Part shown: piece by piece, positions 9,004-18,753 of the stretch
How positions within the stretch are numbered: the first letter of the stretch is position 1
Layout of the letters: each line of letters opens with the position of its first letter
Assembly: GCA_964410125.1 (NCBI GenBank)
Contig: CAYPGQ010000012.1
Location: 10,397-74,396 of the forward strand
Length of the DNA stretch: 64,000 nt
Direction: 5' to 3'
DNA from: G020348385 sp964410125
GTDB lineage: Bacteria; Acidobacteriota; Aminicenantia; Aminicenantales; Aminicenantaceae
Notes under the pieces: model-generated
What the model was told of the DNA's origin: nothing
Seen by the model: only the letters and a program-made list of their open reading frames with translations
The model's database searches: none
Made by a program: the position numbers and the translations under genes

Positions 9004-9393
9004 ATGAAACTTCAGAAAAACTTGCTTATTATCCCAATGGTAGTTGCAGGAGTCTGGGGAATACTCGGATTATTCTTTCCAGAGACGGTTTTTAAATTCT
9101 TGGGTACTCCGACAGAAAACATTAATCTCAATCTGACCTCTACTCAAATGATATTGGGCATAAGCCAAATCAGCCTGGGAATTATCGCCCTTTGGATGCG
9201 CTCTCTTAAAGATAAGGCTGTAATGAGCGGTGCGATGACAGTCGTGTCGGTGGTTTTTCTACTTTTTGGCTTGGAAGCTATCTTGGTGAATTTTCTGGTT
9301 GAGGGTCATACCATAAACATGATCCTTTTTGTACAAGGGATTGTTTTGATCGTTTTAGGAGTTCTTTTCTACGCAGTCAGAAAACCGAAATAA
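9004..9393 (+). CDS. Small integral membrane protein, four helices, unknown
   Basis: 129 aa from the ATG that follows a strong Shine-Dalgarno (AAAGGAGGG, about 6 nt spacing); an in-frame start 12 codons earlier is less likely. Four hydrophobic stretches cover almost the whole chain: about 8-28 (with GVWGILGLFFPE), 47-66, 73-95 and 103-122, ending in a basic RKPK tail on the cytoplasmic side. No catalytic motif or named family is recognised. It stands alone between unrelated genes. Confidence 0.65.
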   Translation: MKLQKNLLIIPMVVAGVWGILGLFFPETVFKFLGTPTENINLNLTSTQMILGISQISLGIIALWMRSLKDKAVMSGAMTVVSVVFLLFGLEAILVNFLVEGHTINMILFVQGIVLIVLGVLFYAVRKPK

Positions 9394-9617
9394 AAAAAAC
9401 CGCAGGTCACTTTTTCCACCCACTGAGTAAAAGGCATGGCTGCTCTTTGGGGGTCACAATTGCTGACCATTTTTTGCACATTTAGTCATTCAACTGCCCT
9501 CTCCATTTCCGTTTTCATCTCACAGATACGGTAATACAAACAGGCAGATCATGTCAAAACTTACCCCAATACAGGCTGATTGTTACGTTATTCGTGGATG
9601 ATCAAATGGGAATATGA

Positions 9618-12600
9618 TCATCGCCAGTCGCCTGAGGCAACGAACCCAGCCCAGTAGAAAGGATGTGTGCTTTTTTTCTTTTTGCGCAGCTCATAGAGTA
9701 TTTCCAGGGATGCTTTACAAACGGACTCGGCCGTTCCCAGACCTTCACTGAAGCGTGCTTTGTAGAGCTCACGCATCCACATTTGGGCTGCTTCGTCTTC
9801 GATGGCCCATAGGCTTGTAATTAATGTCTTTGCTCCTGCCAACCGGAATGCCCTTCGGAGCCCGAAAACTCCTTCTCCAGCTCTGATTTTTCCGACTCCT
9901 GTGTCGCAAGCTGATAGAACAACCCAATTCACTCCAGAAAGGTTGAGCGTGGCGACTTCTTCTGCAGTTAGAATTCCGTCCTCTTCCTCTGGACCGGCAG
10001 CTTCTCGGTGGTTGGCGCCTGCAAGCGCCAATCCTGACAAAAGAAGGGGATTCTCGCCCGTGATAGGTGGAAGTTTTCCTACACTCCAACTAGACTCCCA
10101 TTTATTTTCCAAACGCGCTAAAGCCGATGGACAGTTGTTTTCGAGAAAAAAGCCGTGGGTAGCGAGATGCAAGATCTTTTTTCCAGGAGCGGCCATTTTG
10201 AATTCTCTCTCGTTTGCCATGGCCCCAGTCAGTTTTAAGATATCTCCTTCTCTCTCCTGACTTTTCTTCCAGATAGGCGTAACCTCGTTTATCTCTTTGT
10301 GGGTTGCAGGAAGTGGCGTAAACTTCAGGGACTTAAAATCTCCGCATTCCGAACGCATTCCTCGGAAATGAAAAACGGATTTAACTTTGGCGAGCAATCC
10401 CTTTTCGGGCTTACTTTCAGGAGACAGGGCAGCGAATAACGATGTTTCGTCAAATGTTGGATCCCCCAGTGCCAATAATCCCTCTCCCTTAACTGTGGAA
10501 TCTCTTGAGGATATAAGATCGCGCTCCGCAGACAGATAGTGGAGAAGAGGCCCTTTTTCGATCAAATATTCTTTCGATCCCACAGGGAGGGCAGCGAAGT
10601 TTATGGTATGCAGGGCGCCGGCCGGGACCAATAAAACACTCCTGGAATCTCCGAGATGGGGGGCAATCGGGTCCCACACTTTGCGGCGAAGAGCTTCTCC
10701 CGCGGCTCGGTAAGCCGCAACTGACTCCTTCTCCGAGCGCCCTGGGATCCTAGTTCCTCTAGCGGCCTCTTGGCCCCAATCAAAGATAAGAGGTTCGATT
10801 TCTTCCGCCTTTCCAAGGGGAACTACTGTGGGATTTCTATTTTGTGCTCGGAGGACAAACGCCAAATAATAAGGTAGCTGAACTGGCCCATGAGCCAGAC
10901 CATTTTCTGTTTCAACTTCTTTTGAAGGAGGTTCATAATGAATGTAGCGAGCGAAGGCTACAAGAGCAAATCCAGGTGGAAGGGATGATTTGATCTCAAT
11001 CAAGCCAGTCCTGCTTTGTTCAAATGTTTCCCTGTAAGTGACGCTGGCCATGGCGAGCGTACGCTCTGCCTGTTCTTTCTCGATTCTGGCTTTACCCAAT
11101 TTGTTATGATAGTTCTTTTCCTGAGAAATAGAACCAGTGCCTCGGACAACGAGATTTGCGAGGTTTTGACGAGCCGAGTTGAAGGATTCTACCGAGGCTG
11201 AGACTTCTGGATCAGAGATTTCGGTAAGGGTGCGATGCCGTGCTGCCATTTCATCGTATATGATGGCGCGGGATCGAATAAGCGAATCCCAAACCTTGCC
11301 GAGATTTGCCTCCATTCCCTTTTGGCCTTTCACAGCTAGAGAAAGACAGATGTCAAGGCCCTGGGATTTCATCGCAGCATTTGCGAGTGCTCCACGTTCT
11401 GAGAGGAGTGAGGTCATAAGACGAAGATGGTCCCTTGCAATCTCTTCAGAGTGCAGGGCTTCTTTGAGTGCCGTTGCTAATTGACCGTCATACAAAAGAT
11501 ATTCGGCGAGTTCGCAACGTATTGATGCCCAGGAGGGGTGCTCTGGGTTGACAATTTTCTCCTCGATCGCATGGGCACTTTTTATCTTGTTAAGTGCCTT
11601 TTTAACCTCTCCTTTGTTAATAAAAAGAGCGGCAAGATTTTGGAGAGCACGAACCATTACAATATCATTAATGAGAGAACCAACAGTATTTGGCTCATCA
11701 GTACGTCGACTCTCCTCAAGGATCGGTAAAGCTCGTTGTTGAATCTCCAGCGCAATATCGTAATCGCCTAACAGCCTGAGTATTTTGGAATAAGTATTAA
11801 GTGTGATAGCCGTTCTTGGAGCATTTGGTCCGTAATGCTGCTTTTCTAACTCAAGGATCCTTATGACACAAACTTCTGCTTGTCTGTAATTGCCCATGTC
11901 AACGAGCGTTTTTGAGTAGTTGTTGTAGAAAGTAATCAGGCCTCTGAATTCTTTGCCCAATGTCTCCTCTAGGATCGCTATGCAGCGTTCGAAAAGCATT
12001 CGTGATCTTTCATGGTCACCGATTATACCGAGCGCGATTGCAAGTGGATTTAGAGAGTAAGCCATCGTCCAGTGATTTGTTCCATAGAATTTTTCTTTGA
12101 TGGGCAAAGCAAGTTCGAGGTAATGTATCATTTTAGTCCAGTTGCCCACGCTCCCATACATATTAGCTACGTTTTCCAATTGAGAGGCGACCTCTGGATG
12201 CTCTGGGCCAAGTGTTTTCTCAAGTATGGATATAGTGCGTTCCCATAAGATCAGCACGTTGTCATCACATCCAAATAAGTCTATTGTTTTACCTCGCTCG
12301 ATTAGAGCATCTTCATTCCATCCAGACAAAATATCTGCCACATCTATGTCTTCGGATTCAAGAGCCTTCTCTCGGATTTCCAGGGAGCGTTCTATATGTG
12401 TCCTGGCTTTATTTAGCTGTCCAATACTTCCAAAAAAAATCCCAATTCTATCATGGGTTTTGGCTATACTTATATGATCTATGCCAAAAACCATCTCCTT
12501 GATTCTAAGCGATCTTTCCAAAATCTCGTTTGCCTTATCCAGCTCTTTTTCCCAATAGTATATAGTTCCTAATTCATCCAGAATTTTAGCGATCTCAGCA

Positions 12601-13193
12601 TGATTTGGACCATATGTCTTTTCAAATATCACTAGAGCACGCTCTGCTAGTGACTTTACAATAGAGTTATTCCAGTGTTTATCAATCAATCCAGAGAGGC
12701 TAGCCAAGCTCCTTACTACCTCGGGGTGCTCTGGTCCAAAGACTCGTTCTCTGATCGACATGGCCTGTTCGATCAACATCTGCACCTCGTCTTCGGCTTG
12801 TTTTTGCTTGAGTTCAAAGGGTTCGAGGGAGGCATCCCGCTCTTTCTTTGATTTTCTCTTAGTCCATTCCCAATACTCGTGATGGGTCTGTATTTTCCTG
12901 CGAAAAATGGATTCAACCAAAACATCGAGCACCTGGGCTGCCTGTAGTGAATCTACCCCAAAAGTAACTTCTACCTCGGTGAGAATCTTTCGGGCTAATG
13001 TTTCAGCATCGGCGTAAATGCCATCTTTCAGCAGCGCTTTTACTTCATCCAGTATTTGAAGTGCTTGATCCTCCTTGGCCGACGGAGGCTGAGATATCTC
13101 TTGAGCTGCCAGACTGAAAATCACGATGAAAAGAATGAGTGACAGAGTTGTGACAAGCCTAATCATTAATTTGTGCTCGATTTTCCATCTCAT
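9618..13193 (-). CDS. Exported TPR-CHAT protease-like protein, distal copy
   Basis: 1191 aa. A signal peptide covers about residues 10-31 (hydrophobic IRLVTTLSLILFIVIF, then SLAAQ). Residues 35-600 are TPR repeats of the kinesin-light-chain/NB-ARC-associated type (..LGPEHPEVA.., LERSLRIKE..). The C-terminal third, about 880-1190, is a CHAT domain, a caspase-like cysteine protease fold: His1013 in LHLATHGFF and Cys1096 in LSACDTGVG form the expected dyad. It therefore probably cleaves protein on the outer side of the membrane. The start is 11 nt past the stop of a paralogous CHAT gene and shares its operon with an ECF sigma and anti-sigma factor. An alternative start is Met11. No substrate can be named from sequence. 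Confidence 0.9.
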   Translation of the reverse strand: MRWKIEHKLMIRLVTTLSLILFIVIFSLAAQEISQPPSAKEDQALQILDEVKALLKDGIYADAETLARKILTEVEVTFGVDSLQAAQVLDVLVESIFRRKIQTHHEYWEWTKRKSKKERDASLEPFELKQKQAEDEVQMLIEQAMSIRERVFGPEHPEVVRSLASLSGLIDKHWNNSIVKSLAERALVIFEKTYGPNHAEIAKILDELGTIYYWEKELDKANEILERSLRIKEMVFGIDHISIAKTHDRIGIFFGSIGQLNKARTHIERSLEIREKALESEDIDVADILSGWNEDALIERGKTIDLFGCDDNVLILWERTISILEKTLGPEHPEVASQLENVANMYGSVGNWTKMIHYLELALPIKEKFYGTNHWTMAYSLNPLAIALGIIGDHERSRMLFERCIAILEETLGKEFRGLITFYNNYSKTLVDMGNYRQAEVCVIRILELEKQHYGPNAPRTAITLNTYSKILRLLGDYDIALEIQQRALPILEESRRTDEPNTVGSLINDIVMVRALQNLAALFINKGEVKKALNKIKSAHAIEEKIVNPEHPSWASIRCELAEYLLYDGQLATALKEALHSEEIARDHLRLMTSLLSERGALANAAMKSQGLDICLSLAVKGQKGMEANLGKVWDSLIRSRAIIYDEMAARHRTLTEISDPEVSASVESFNSARQNLANLVVRGTGSISQEKNYHNKLGKARIEKEQAERTLAMASVTYRETFEQSRTGLIEIKSSLPPGFALVAFARYIHYEPPSKEVETENGLAHGPVQLPYYLAFVLRAQNRNPTVVPLGKAEEIEPLIFDWGQEAARGTRIPGRSEKESVAAYRAAGEALRRKVWDPIAPHLGDSRSVLLVPAGALHTINFAALPVGSKEYLIEKGPLLHYLSAERDLISSRDSTVKGEGLLALGDPTFDETSLFAALSPESKPEKGLLAKVKSVFHFRGMRSECGDFKSLKFTPLPATHKEINEVTPIWKKSQEREGDILKLTGAMANEREFKMAAPGKKILHLATHGFFLENNCPSALARLENKWESSWSVGKLPPITGENPLLLSGLALAGANHREAAGPEEEDGILTAEEVATLNLSGVNWVVLSACDTGVGKIRAGEGVFGLRRAFRLAGAKTLITSLWAIEDEAAQMWMRELYKARFSEGLGTAESVCKASLEILYELRKKKKSTHPFYWAGFVASGDWR

Positions 13194-13204
13194 TTGTCCT
13201 GTCT

Positions 13205-16200
13205 CTATCGCCAGTCACCAGAGGCAACGAATCCGGCCCAGTAGAAAGGATGAGTGCTTTTGCCCTTTTTGTGCAGTTCATGGAGTACTTCAAGGGATGC
13301 TTTACAAACAGACTCAGCTGTTCCTAGCCCTTCATTGAAGCGTGCAGTGTACAGCTCTTGCATCCATTTCCGTGCAGCCTCGTCCTCGATAGCCCACAGG
13401 CTTGTTATTAATGTCTTTGCTCCTGCGATCCGGAATGCCCGGCGGAGTCCTAATACCCCTTCGCCGGCCCTGATTATTCCTACTCCAGTGTCGCAGGCAG
13501 AGAGTATTACCCAGTCAACCCGGGATAAGTCGAGAGCTGCTACCTCTTCGGCAGTCAGGATTCCGTCCTCCTCTTCATGTCCGGAGCTTTCACGGTGGTT
13601 GGCACCTGCCAGCGCCAGGCCAGACAGGAGCAGAGGATTCTCCCGGGTGGTGGGTGGAAGTTCTTCTGTTTTTTCTTGTTCAGACTCTGAATGCTCCTCC
13701 GAACGCTTTAATGCTGGTTGGCCATTTCCCTCTAGGAAGAAGCCGTGAGTAGCGAGGTGGAGGATTTGTTTGCCCGGAGCTGCCATTTTAAATGCCCTCT
13801 CGTCCGCTTTGTCGCCAAGAAGCATTAAATCCTCGCCTCTATAATCTTGACCTCTTTTCCAGATATCCGCGATTTCTTTTATCTCCTTTTTGGTCTCTGG
13901 AAGGGGAGTAAATTCTAAAGATTTAAAGTCTCCGGAGCTGGAGCGGGTTCCCTTAAAGGGAAGTAGAGACGAGACCTTAGAGAGGAAGGACTGCTTGGGC
14001 TCGACTCCGGCGGAAAGAGCAGAAAAAAACGAGGTTTCATCAAAGGCCGGATCGCCAAGAGCTAGAAGTCCTGTTCCTCTGACTGGCGGTTTCCCAGAGG
14101 ATATAAGGTCTCGTTCTGCCGATAGATAATGGATCATGGGGTCATTTTCGATTAAGTATTTTTCAGATCCCACAGGTAGGGCGGCGAAATTAACGGTGTG
14201 AAGTACTCCATCAGGAACCACAAAGACACATCTGGTTTCCTTAAGATGAATGGCTATCGGATCCCATATTTTCTGGCGGAGAGTTTCTCCTGCGGCCCGG
14301 TAAACGGAAACTGCTTCTTTCGCAGATCGCCCTTGAATTCTTATTCCCCTGGCGGCTTCCTGGCCCCAATCGAAGATAAGGGGTTCGATTTCTTCAGCCT
14401 TTCCCAGGGGAACGATCACAGGTTTTTCTTCTTGAGCCCGGAGAATAAAGGCTAAATAGGCTTGGCCCTGTAAAAGATCCCGGAACTGAACACTTTTATC
14501 TTTCAGGTCTTTTGGAGGAAGATCGTAGTGAATGTAGCGGGCGAAGGAAACAAGAGCGAATCCTGGAGTAAGGGATGTTTTAATCTCATCAAAACCAGCC
14601 CTCTCTCGAACTATCTCATCCCTGAAGATTATACTGGCTTCAGCCAGTGCCAGCTCTGCCTGTTCTTTTTCGCTTCTGGCCTTGGTGATAAGTCCACTGT
14701 AGTTTTCTTTTGAAGCCGTAGGGCCGGGGCCGCGGACTATGAGGTCTGAGAGTTGCTTGCGCGCTGAGGTGAGGGTTTGGAATAAAACATAGATTTCAGG
14801 ATCTGCGGCTTCAGAAACAGTTCGATTCCGCATCATCATTTCGTCCAGAACAAGACCACGGGATCGAATGAATGCATCCCAGGCTTTGCCTCCAGCTCCT
14901 TTGATTTCATCCTGGACTTGTACACCCGTGGAGAGGATCATGTCGAGGCTGCGGGCTTTTGTCGTATCATAGGAGAGTGCTTGGCGTCCCGAAGCTGATG
15001 TGAAATACTGCCGCAGATGGTTCCTCGCGATCTCTTCAGAACGAAAGGCATTCTTGATTGCTTCGGAGATCAGCCCATTACTCCATAGGTTCTCGACGTA
15101 ATCGTTCAATACCCAGGTCATCGTGATATTGTCTGGGCCATGGGATTTCTCCCTGATCGCCAGGGCACGTTCTATCAGGGCGAGTCCCTTTTTGCCCTCT
15201 CCTTTATCGCAATAGAGGGCAGCAAGTTTCCTCAAAGGATTAACCATACGAGTGTCAGGACTCTGGTTTTCCTCCAAAATCTTTATGGCATGTTGAATAA
15301 AATCTATTGCCTCATCTATTTTTCCTTTGTGTCTCAGTATTGAGGCGGAGATGGATAGAGGAGGCACTGATTCTAGAGTACCCGGCCCGTAATATTCCTC
15401 CCATTTTTTCATAACTCGTTGGACATAAACTTCTGCTCGGGAATAATCTTTCATTTCGAGGAACATGCCTGCGAGGCTCCAGAGGTATCGGTCGAGTTCT
15501 GTTGATTCTGATCCATAAATTTCCCCTAGAATTGTGAAGCAGCGCTCGTATTGTAGTATTGATCTTTCATAATCTCCTGATAACCGATACAAGAGTGCAA
15601 GGTTGTAAACATACCAGACCATTTTTTCGCTCTTTGGCCCATGGAATTTTTCGGCTAATACCTTTGCCCGTATCAGGTATGGGCTTGCCTGAGAGTAGTT
15701 CCCAATATCCAAATGCTGTCTCCCTATTTCGACCAGGTGAGGTGCAATGTCTGGATGCTCTGGGCCGAGTGTTTTTTCCAATATGAACAAGGACCGTTCG
15801 TAAAGGGCAAACCATTCATCAATAGCGCTCATTTCAGAAGCTACTTTGCGCAGGATATCTAAAGAGCTCAACACTGCCTGGGAGTCGTAATTGGGGGCAT
15901 TTTCCTTTAATGCCAGAGCACGTTCTAAAAAAGATTTGGCTTCAGTTAGTTCTCCGGTGTTATGTAGAATTTGTCCGATTATAACCAGGGGAACCACAAG
16001 GTTTTGGTCTTCGAGCCCGTGGATAGCTTCAATCTCACTGAGAACCTCTCGGGCTATGGTTTCGGCTTCGGTATAATTTTTATCCTTCAATAGAGCTTTT
16101 GCTTTCTCAAGTTTCTGGAGTGTCTGATCTTCATCAGAGGTGGATGTTTCAAATTTTTCTTGAACTCCCAAACTGAAAGTCACTATTAATAGAAAAATCG

Positions 16201-16252
16201 ATACGGTTATGGAAAATTTAAAGGTTGATCTATTCTTGATTTCCCCTCTCAT
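13205..16252 (-). CDS. Exported TPR-CHAT protease-like protein, proximal copy
   Basis: 1015 aa; start fixed by a perfect AGGAGG six bases before the ATG. The signal peptide spans about residues 10-31 (FKFSITVSIFLLIVTFSLG). TPR repeats cover about 40-420, then a helical linker and the CHAT domain, about 700-1015, with His836 (LHLATHGFF) and Cys920 (LSACDTGVG). The CHAT half is very close to that of the next gene, while the TPR half is shorter and more diverged, so the two genes arose by tandem duplication. The gene lies 120 nt downstream of the zinc-finger anti-sigma gene. It may be a protease activated when its TPR half senses a peptide or envelope signal; this is inference. Confidence 0.92.
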   Translation of the reverse strand: MRGEIKNRSTFKFSITVSIFLLIVTFSLGVQEKFETSTSDEDQTLQKLEKAKALLKDKNYTEAETIAREVLSEIEAIHGLEDQNLVVPLVIIGQILHNTGELTEAKSFLERALALKENAPNYDSQAVLSSLDILRKVASEMSAIDEWFALYERSLFILEKTLGPEHPDIAPHLVEIGRQHLDIGNYSQASPYLIRAKVLAEKFHGPKSEKMVWYVYNLALLYRLSGDYERSILQYERCFTILGEIYGSESTELDRYLWSLAGMFLEMKDYSRAEVYVQRVMKKWEEYYGPGTLESVPPLSISASILRHKGKIDEAIDFIQHAIKILEENQSPDTRMVNPLRKLAALYCDKGEGKKGLALIERALAIREKSHGPDNITMTWVLNDYVENLWSNGLISEAIKNAFRSEEIARNHLRQYFTSASGRQALSYDTTKARSLDMILSTGVQVQDEIKGAGGKAWDAFIRSRGLVLDEMMMRNRTVSEAADPEIYVLFQTLTSARKQLSDLIVRGPGPTASKENYSGLITKARSEKEQAELALAEASIIFRDEIVRERAGFDEIKTSLTPGFALVSFARYIHYDLPPKDLKDKSVQFRDLLQGQAYLAFILRAQEEKPVIVPLGKAEEIEPLIFDWGQEAARGIRIQGRSAKEAVSVYRAAGETLRQKIWDPIAIHLKETRCVFVVPDGVLHTVNFAALPVGSEKYLIENDPMIHYLSAERDLISSGKPPVRGTGLLALGDPAFDETSFFSALSAGVEPKQSFLSKVSSLLPFKGTRSSSGDFKSLEFTPLPETKKEIKEIADIWKRGQDYRGEDLMLLGDKADERAFKMAAPGKQILHLATHGFFLEGNGQPALKRSEEHSESEQEKTEELPPTTRENPLLLSGLALAGANHRESSGHEEEDGILTAEEVAALDLSRVDWVILSACDTGVGIIRAGEGVLGLRRAFRIAGAKTLITSLWAIEDEAARKWMQELYTARFNEGLGTAESVCKASLEVLHELHKKGKSTHPFYWAGFVASGDWR

Positions 16253-16372
16253 TACTTGCCTCCTAAAGAGAATCCTGGAGCCGATGCTCTCCCCAAAAGC
16301 ATTACAAATTATCAGGCATTAAGTATTATTGCTGGAAAAAATACCATATTAATACTTTTTTTTGTGTTTATT
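16253..16372 (-). other. Intergenic stretch between anti-sigma and CHAT genes
   Basis: 120 nt, AT-rich near the anti-sigma stop. It carries the AGGAGG ribosome-binding site of the CHAT gene but no clear promoter or terminator. It could hold a second promoter read by the ECF factor; no second copy of a candidate motif is at hand to test this. Confidence 0.3.
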
Positions 16373-16996
16373 TCATCTTCTAATCCGAAAACGGATCAAT
16401 TGAGACTTTAAGCGTTCTCCCTGCGATAAAGCCTCGACCTGCCACATATAAATCTGTCCTGGGATGAGGGACTTACGTACGGATTCAGGCAGAATAGCAG
16501 TATCTCCCTTTACAGATCTCTCCCACACGAGATCGCCCGCTTCGGTGTAAAGCTTGGCCTCATATGAGTCGATTCCTGAAATTGGTTTCCACCGGAGTTC
16601 ACTGGGAGCAGTCACTTCTCCCACAGGTGAAACGATCAGGATTGAAACATCGTCATGGCCTCTAAGCCGCTCGGTTTTTTTCCATGGGCCTTGGAGCCAC
16701 ACAAAAACAAGGGCAATAATCATAACAGTTAGTACACTTGCTGCTGCAAAGGCCCATTTCTTTCGAAAAAATCGGATAGGCGCTGTGTTTTTGACATCAT
16801 GAAGTTTGACTTTTTGGGAAGGAGCCAGTTTTTCTTCTCTTATCAAGTTCGTGATGGGAGCAGCTTCATAGAGACTCTGAAAACAGTATTCGCACTCGAG
16901 TAGATGATTCTCGAACTGCCGTTTTTCCTCATCAGACAGAAGGCCGAGTTCGTAGCTGCCGAGAAGCTTTCCGATGTCCTGGTCAGTGCAGCTCAT
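16373..16996 (-). CDS. Anti-sigma factor with zinc finger, one TM helix and FN3-like outer domain
   Basis: 207 aa. Cys3, His31, Cys35 and Cys38 form the zf-HC2 zinc-binding anti-sigma domain that holds ECF factors. A single transmembrane helix spans 81-101. Residues about 115-205 form a small beta domain of fibronectin-III/Ig type (PVGEVTAPSELRW.., then YMWQVEAL), which would face the periplasm. The first four bases overlap the stop of the ECF sigma gene (ATGA), so the two are translationally coupled. Genes downstream code for two exported TPR-CHAT proteins. Signal release could involve proteolysis of this factor, as for RseA; that is inference. Confidence 0.85.
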   Translation of the reverse strand: MSCTDQDIGKLLGSYELGLLSDEEKRQFENHLLECEYCFQSLYEAAPITNLIREEKLAPSQKVKLHDVKNTAPIRFFRKKWAFAAASVLTVMIIALVFVWLQGPWKKTERLRGHDDVSILIVSPVGEVTAPSELRWKPISGIDSYEAKLYTEAGDLVWERSVKGDTAILPESVRKSLIPGQIYMWQVEALSQGERLKSQLIRFRIRR

Positions 16997-17586
16997 ATCT
17001 CCACTCCAAATTTAGCCCTTAAAATTCTCATCAGGCTCTGACGAGCACGATAGATACGTGTGTAGACTGTTGCCATCGGGATGTCCCCAAGTTCTCTCTG
17101 GATTTCCTCCCTTGTTAGTCCCTCCTGGAGGAACTTTAGGACCTTGCCCCATGTGCCATTCTCGGCTGCGCATATTTCTATGGCATCCCGGAGGATTCTT
17201 CCCAATTCCTTTTCCTCGAGACAGAATTCCGGGGTTTCGGGAGCAGGATTCTTGAGAGAATTCAAAACCTTTGGCCCAGAGACATGGGTTTCTGTTTTCA
17301 ATTTAGTCCGGCGATAGGTGTCACCCAGTTTGTTCCTGAGGATTTGGAAAATGAAGGGCATGAGATGATCGGGATTTCGAACCGAAGTTCTTTTTTCCCA
17401 AAGGGTGCTCAATGTCTGTTGAACGACATCCTCCACTTCTTCCCTCTGTAATCTTTTTTGTGAGAGGCGGACAATTTTTTTCCGAATCGAGCTGAAGGCT
17501 TCGCCGAAGGAATCAAGATCACCTGTCTGCAGCAGGGTATAGAGTTTTTCGATTGATGTTTTTTGCTCTTTGCTCCCTGTTTCCAA
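16993..17586 (-). CDS. ECF-type RNA polymerase sigma factor of the CHAT locus
   Basis: 197 aa. Region 2 includes EEVEDVVQQTLSTLW and the MPFIFQILRNKLGDTYRR stretch; region 4 is a helix-turn-helix near 150-190 (LTREEIQRELG, then TVYTRIYRARQSL). The start is TTG, as no in-frame ATG lies before region 2. It is the first gene of an operon with the anti-sigma gene (4-nt overlap) and two CHAT genes. A consensus promoter sits 60 nt upstream. It probably controls its own operon, as ECF factors usually do. Confidence 0.9.
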   Translation of the reverse strand: METGSKEQKTSIEKLYTLLQTGDLDSFGEAFSSIRKKIVRLSQKRLQREEVEDVVQQTLSTLWEKRTSVRNPDHLMPFIFQILRNKLGDTYRRTKLKTETHVSGPKVLNSLKNPAPETPEFCLEEKELGRILRDAIEICAAENGTWGKVLKFLQEGLTREEIQRELGDIPMATVYTRIYRARQSLMRILRAKFGVEI

Positions 17587-17645
17587 TATCCCTGCTTTTT
17601 GCCGACGTTATGCTGTCGGCCGTTTTTCAGTGTTTGATGGTGCAA

Positions 17646-17673
17646 ATTATACATTTTCAATCAATCTTGTCAA
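17646..17673 (-). promoter_or_regulatory. Promoter of the ECF/anti-sigma/CHAT operon
   Basis: Read on the minus strand: TTGACA (17673-17668), a 16-nt spacer and TATAAT (17651-17646), both perfect matches to the housekeeping consensus. Transcription would begin near 17639, giving a leader of about 50 nt. Confidence 0.7.
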
Positions 17674-17742
17674 TTGATTTATACTTCCGGTATTTCTTTC
17701 ACTACTGTTCATAAAATGTAAGGGAACTGGGTATCTCTACTA

Positions 17743-18723
17743 CTATAATTTTGTCCTTATGAATAAAACCTCGAATTTAATATCCATGGAACCCTGCGAG
17801 GAAAAGATGGCATCGTATGTTACACCCTTTTTTTTCTTGTTGTATTGCATCTCAACACAAATATTATACCAGTCAGTGGCCCATGCATCATCTCCAATCC
17901 CTTGCCCAATGGTATAATCATAAAAAGGATTTTTTTCCATTCCAACGACAACTTTCCAAATATCCATATTTTCATAATCTTCCTGAATTCTTTCGAAATA
18001 TCCATAGTCGCTGAGTTCGCCGTCGCTACCACCAAATTGAATAAAACTGTATTCAAAAAGGCCTAAATCTTCGCATGTAACGGGTTTGAATGCTAATGGC
18101 GCTGGACCTGAAATATTTGTGAGAAAATCCAGATATCCATGATAATTATTCGACCATTGTTCGAAATGGACTTCCTCTTGGATAGCTGAGCGATCTGTGT
18201 AAAACCTGAAATATACTTTGTCATAGCTTGGATGAGGATGATAGGATTCTCGCATGAAATAAAACATACTGTTAGGATCATCTTCAATATATCCTCCAGG
18301 GTAAATACACATTGCATTCGGCGTATTATCGTAAAAATGAGCGCCATGAGGAATGAAGTCAAAATCGATCTGAATAGGATTAAATACCTCAAAAGAAAAA
18401 CGTGTCTGATAGTTACCATCAAACGGGAAGTGGCGAGTCTCGACCTCAACATTGACATTTGGCTCTGAGTCATCATAAACCCAACCTAACCAATTTTCAT
18501 CGTATCGATCAGGATCGCCTGCTGTGCCTTTAAGTCCCAATCCTGCCCCATCCAGTATGACTACACTCCATACGTATTTTCCGCCTTTATCCTGACCTGG
18601 TGGTTTGTCCGGTTTGCCTAATGTTTTTACTTGGCCTTGAACAAAGTCAAGACCAACAAAAACAAAGGCAAATGCGAGAATGACCACCAATCCAAAAAGT
18701 TTTAAACCATGGAATTTTTTCAT
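17743..18723 (-). CDS. Exported protein of unknown function
   Basis: 326 aa; start set by AGGAGAG seven bases before the ATG. A signal peptide of about 31 residues ends in DFVQGQ. The mature part is very rich in Tyr, Trp, Phe and Asp, lacks any long hydrophobic helix and looks like a beta-rich secreted domain. No catalytic motif or known family is recognised. It sits 30 nt downstream of the subtilase gene on the same strand and 156 nt upstream of the CHAT-locus sigma gene, so it could be a partner or substrate of either protease group. Confidence 0.7.
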   Translation of the reverse strand: MKKFHGLKLFGLVVILAFAFVFVGLDFVQGQVKTLGKPDKPPGQDKGGKYVWSVVILDGAGLGLKGTAGDPDRYDENWLGWVYDDSEPNVNVEVETRHFPFDGNYQTRFSFEVFNPIQIDFDFIPHGAHFYDNTPNAMCIYPGGYIEDDPNSMFYFMRESYHPHPSYDKVYFRFYTDRSAIQEEVHFEQWSNNYHGYLDFLTNISGPAPLAFKPVTCEDLGLFEYSFIQFGGSDGELSDYGYFERIQEDYENMDIWKVVVGMEKNPFYDYTIGQGIGDDAWATDWYNICVEMQYNKKKKGVTYDAIFSSQGSMDIKFEVLFIRTKL

Positions 18724-18753
18724 AATGCTCTCCTTATTAAAAATTTTTCCCTT

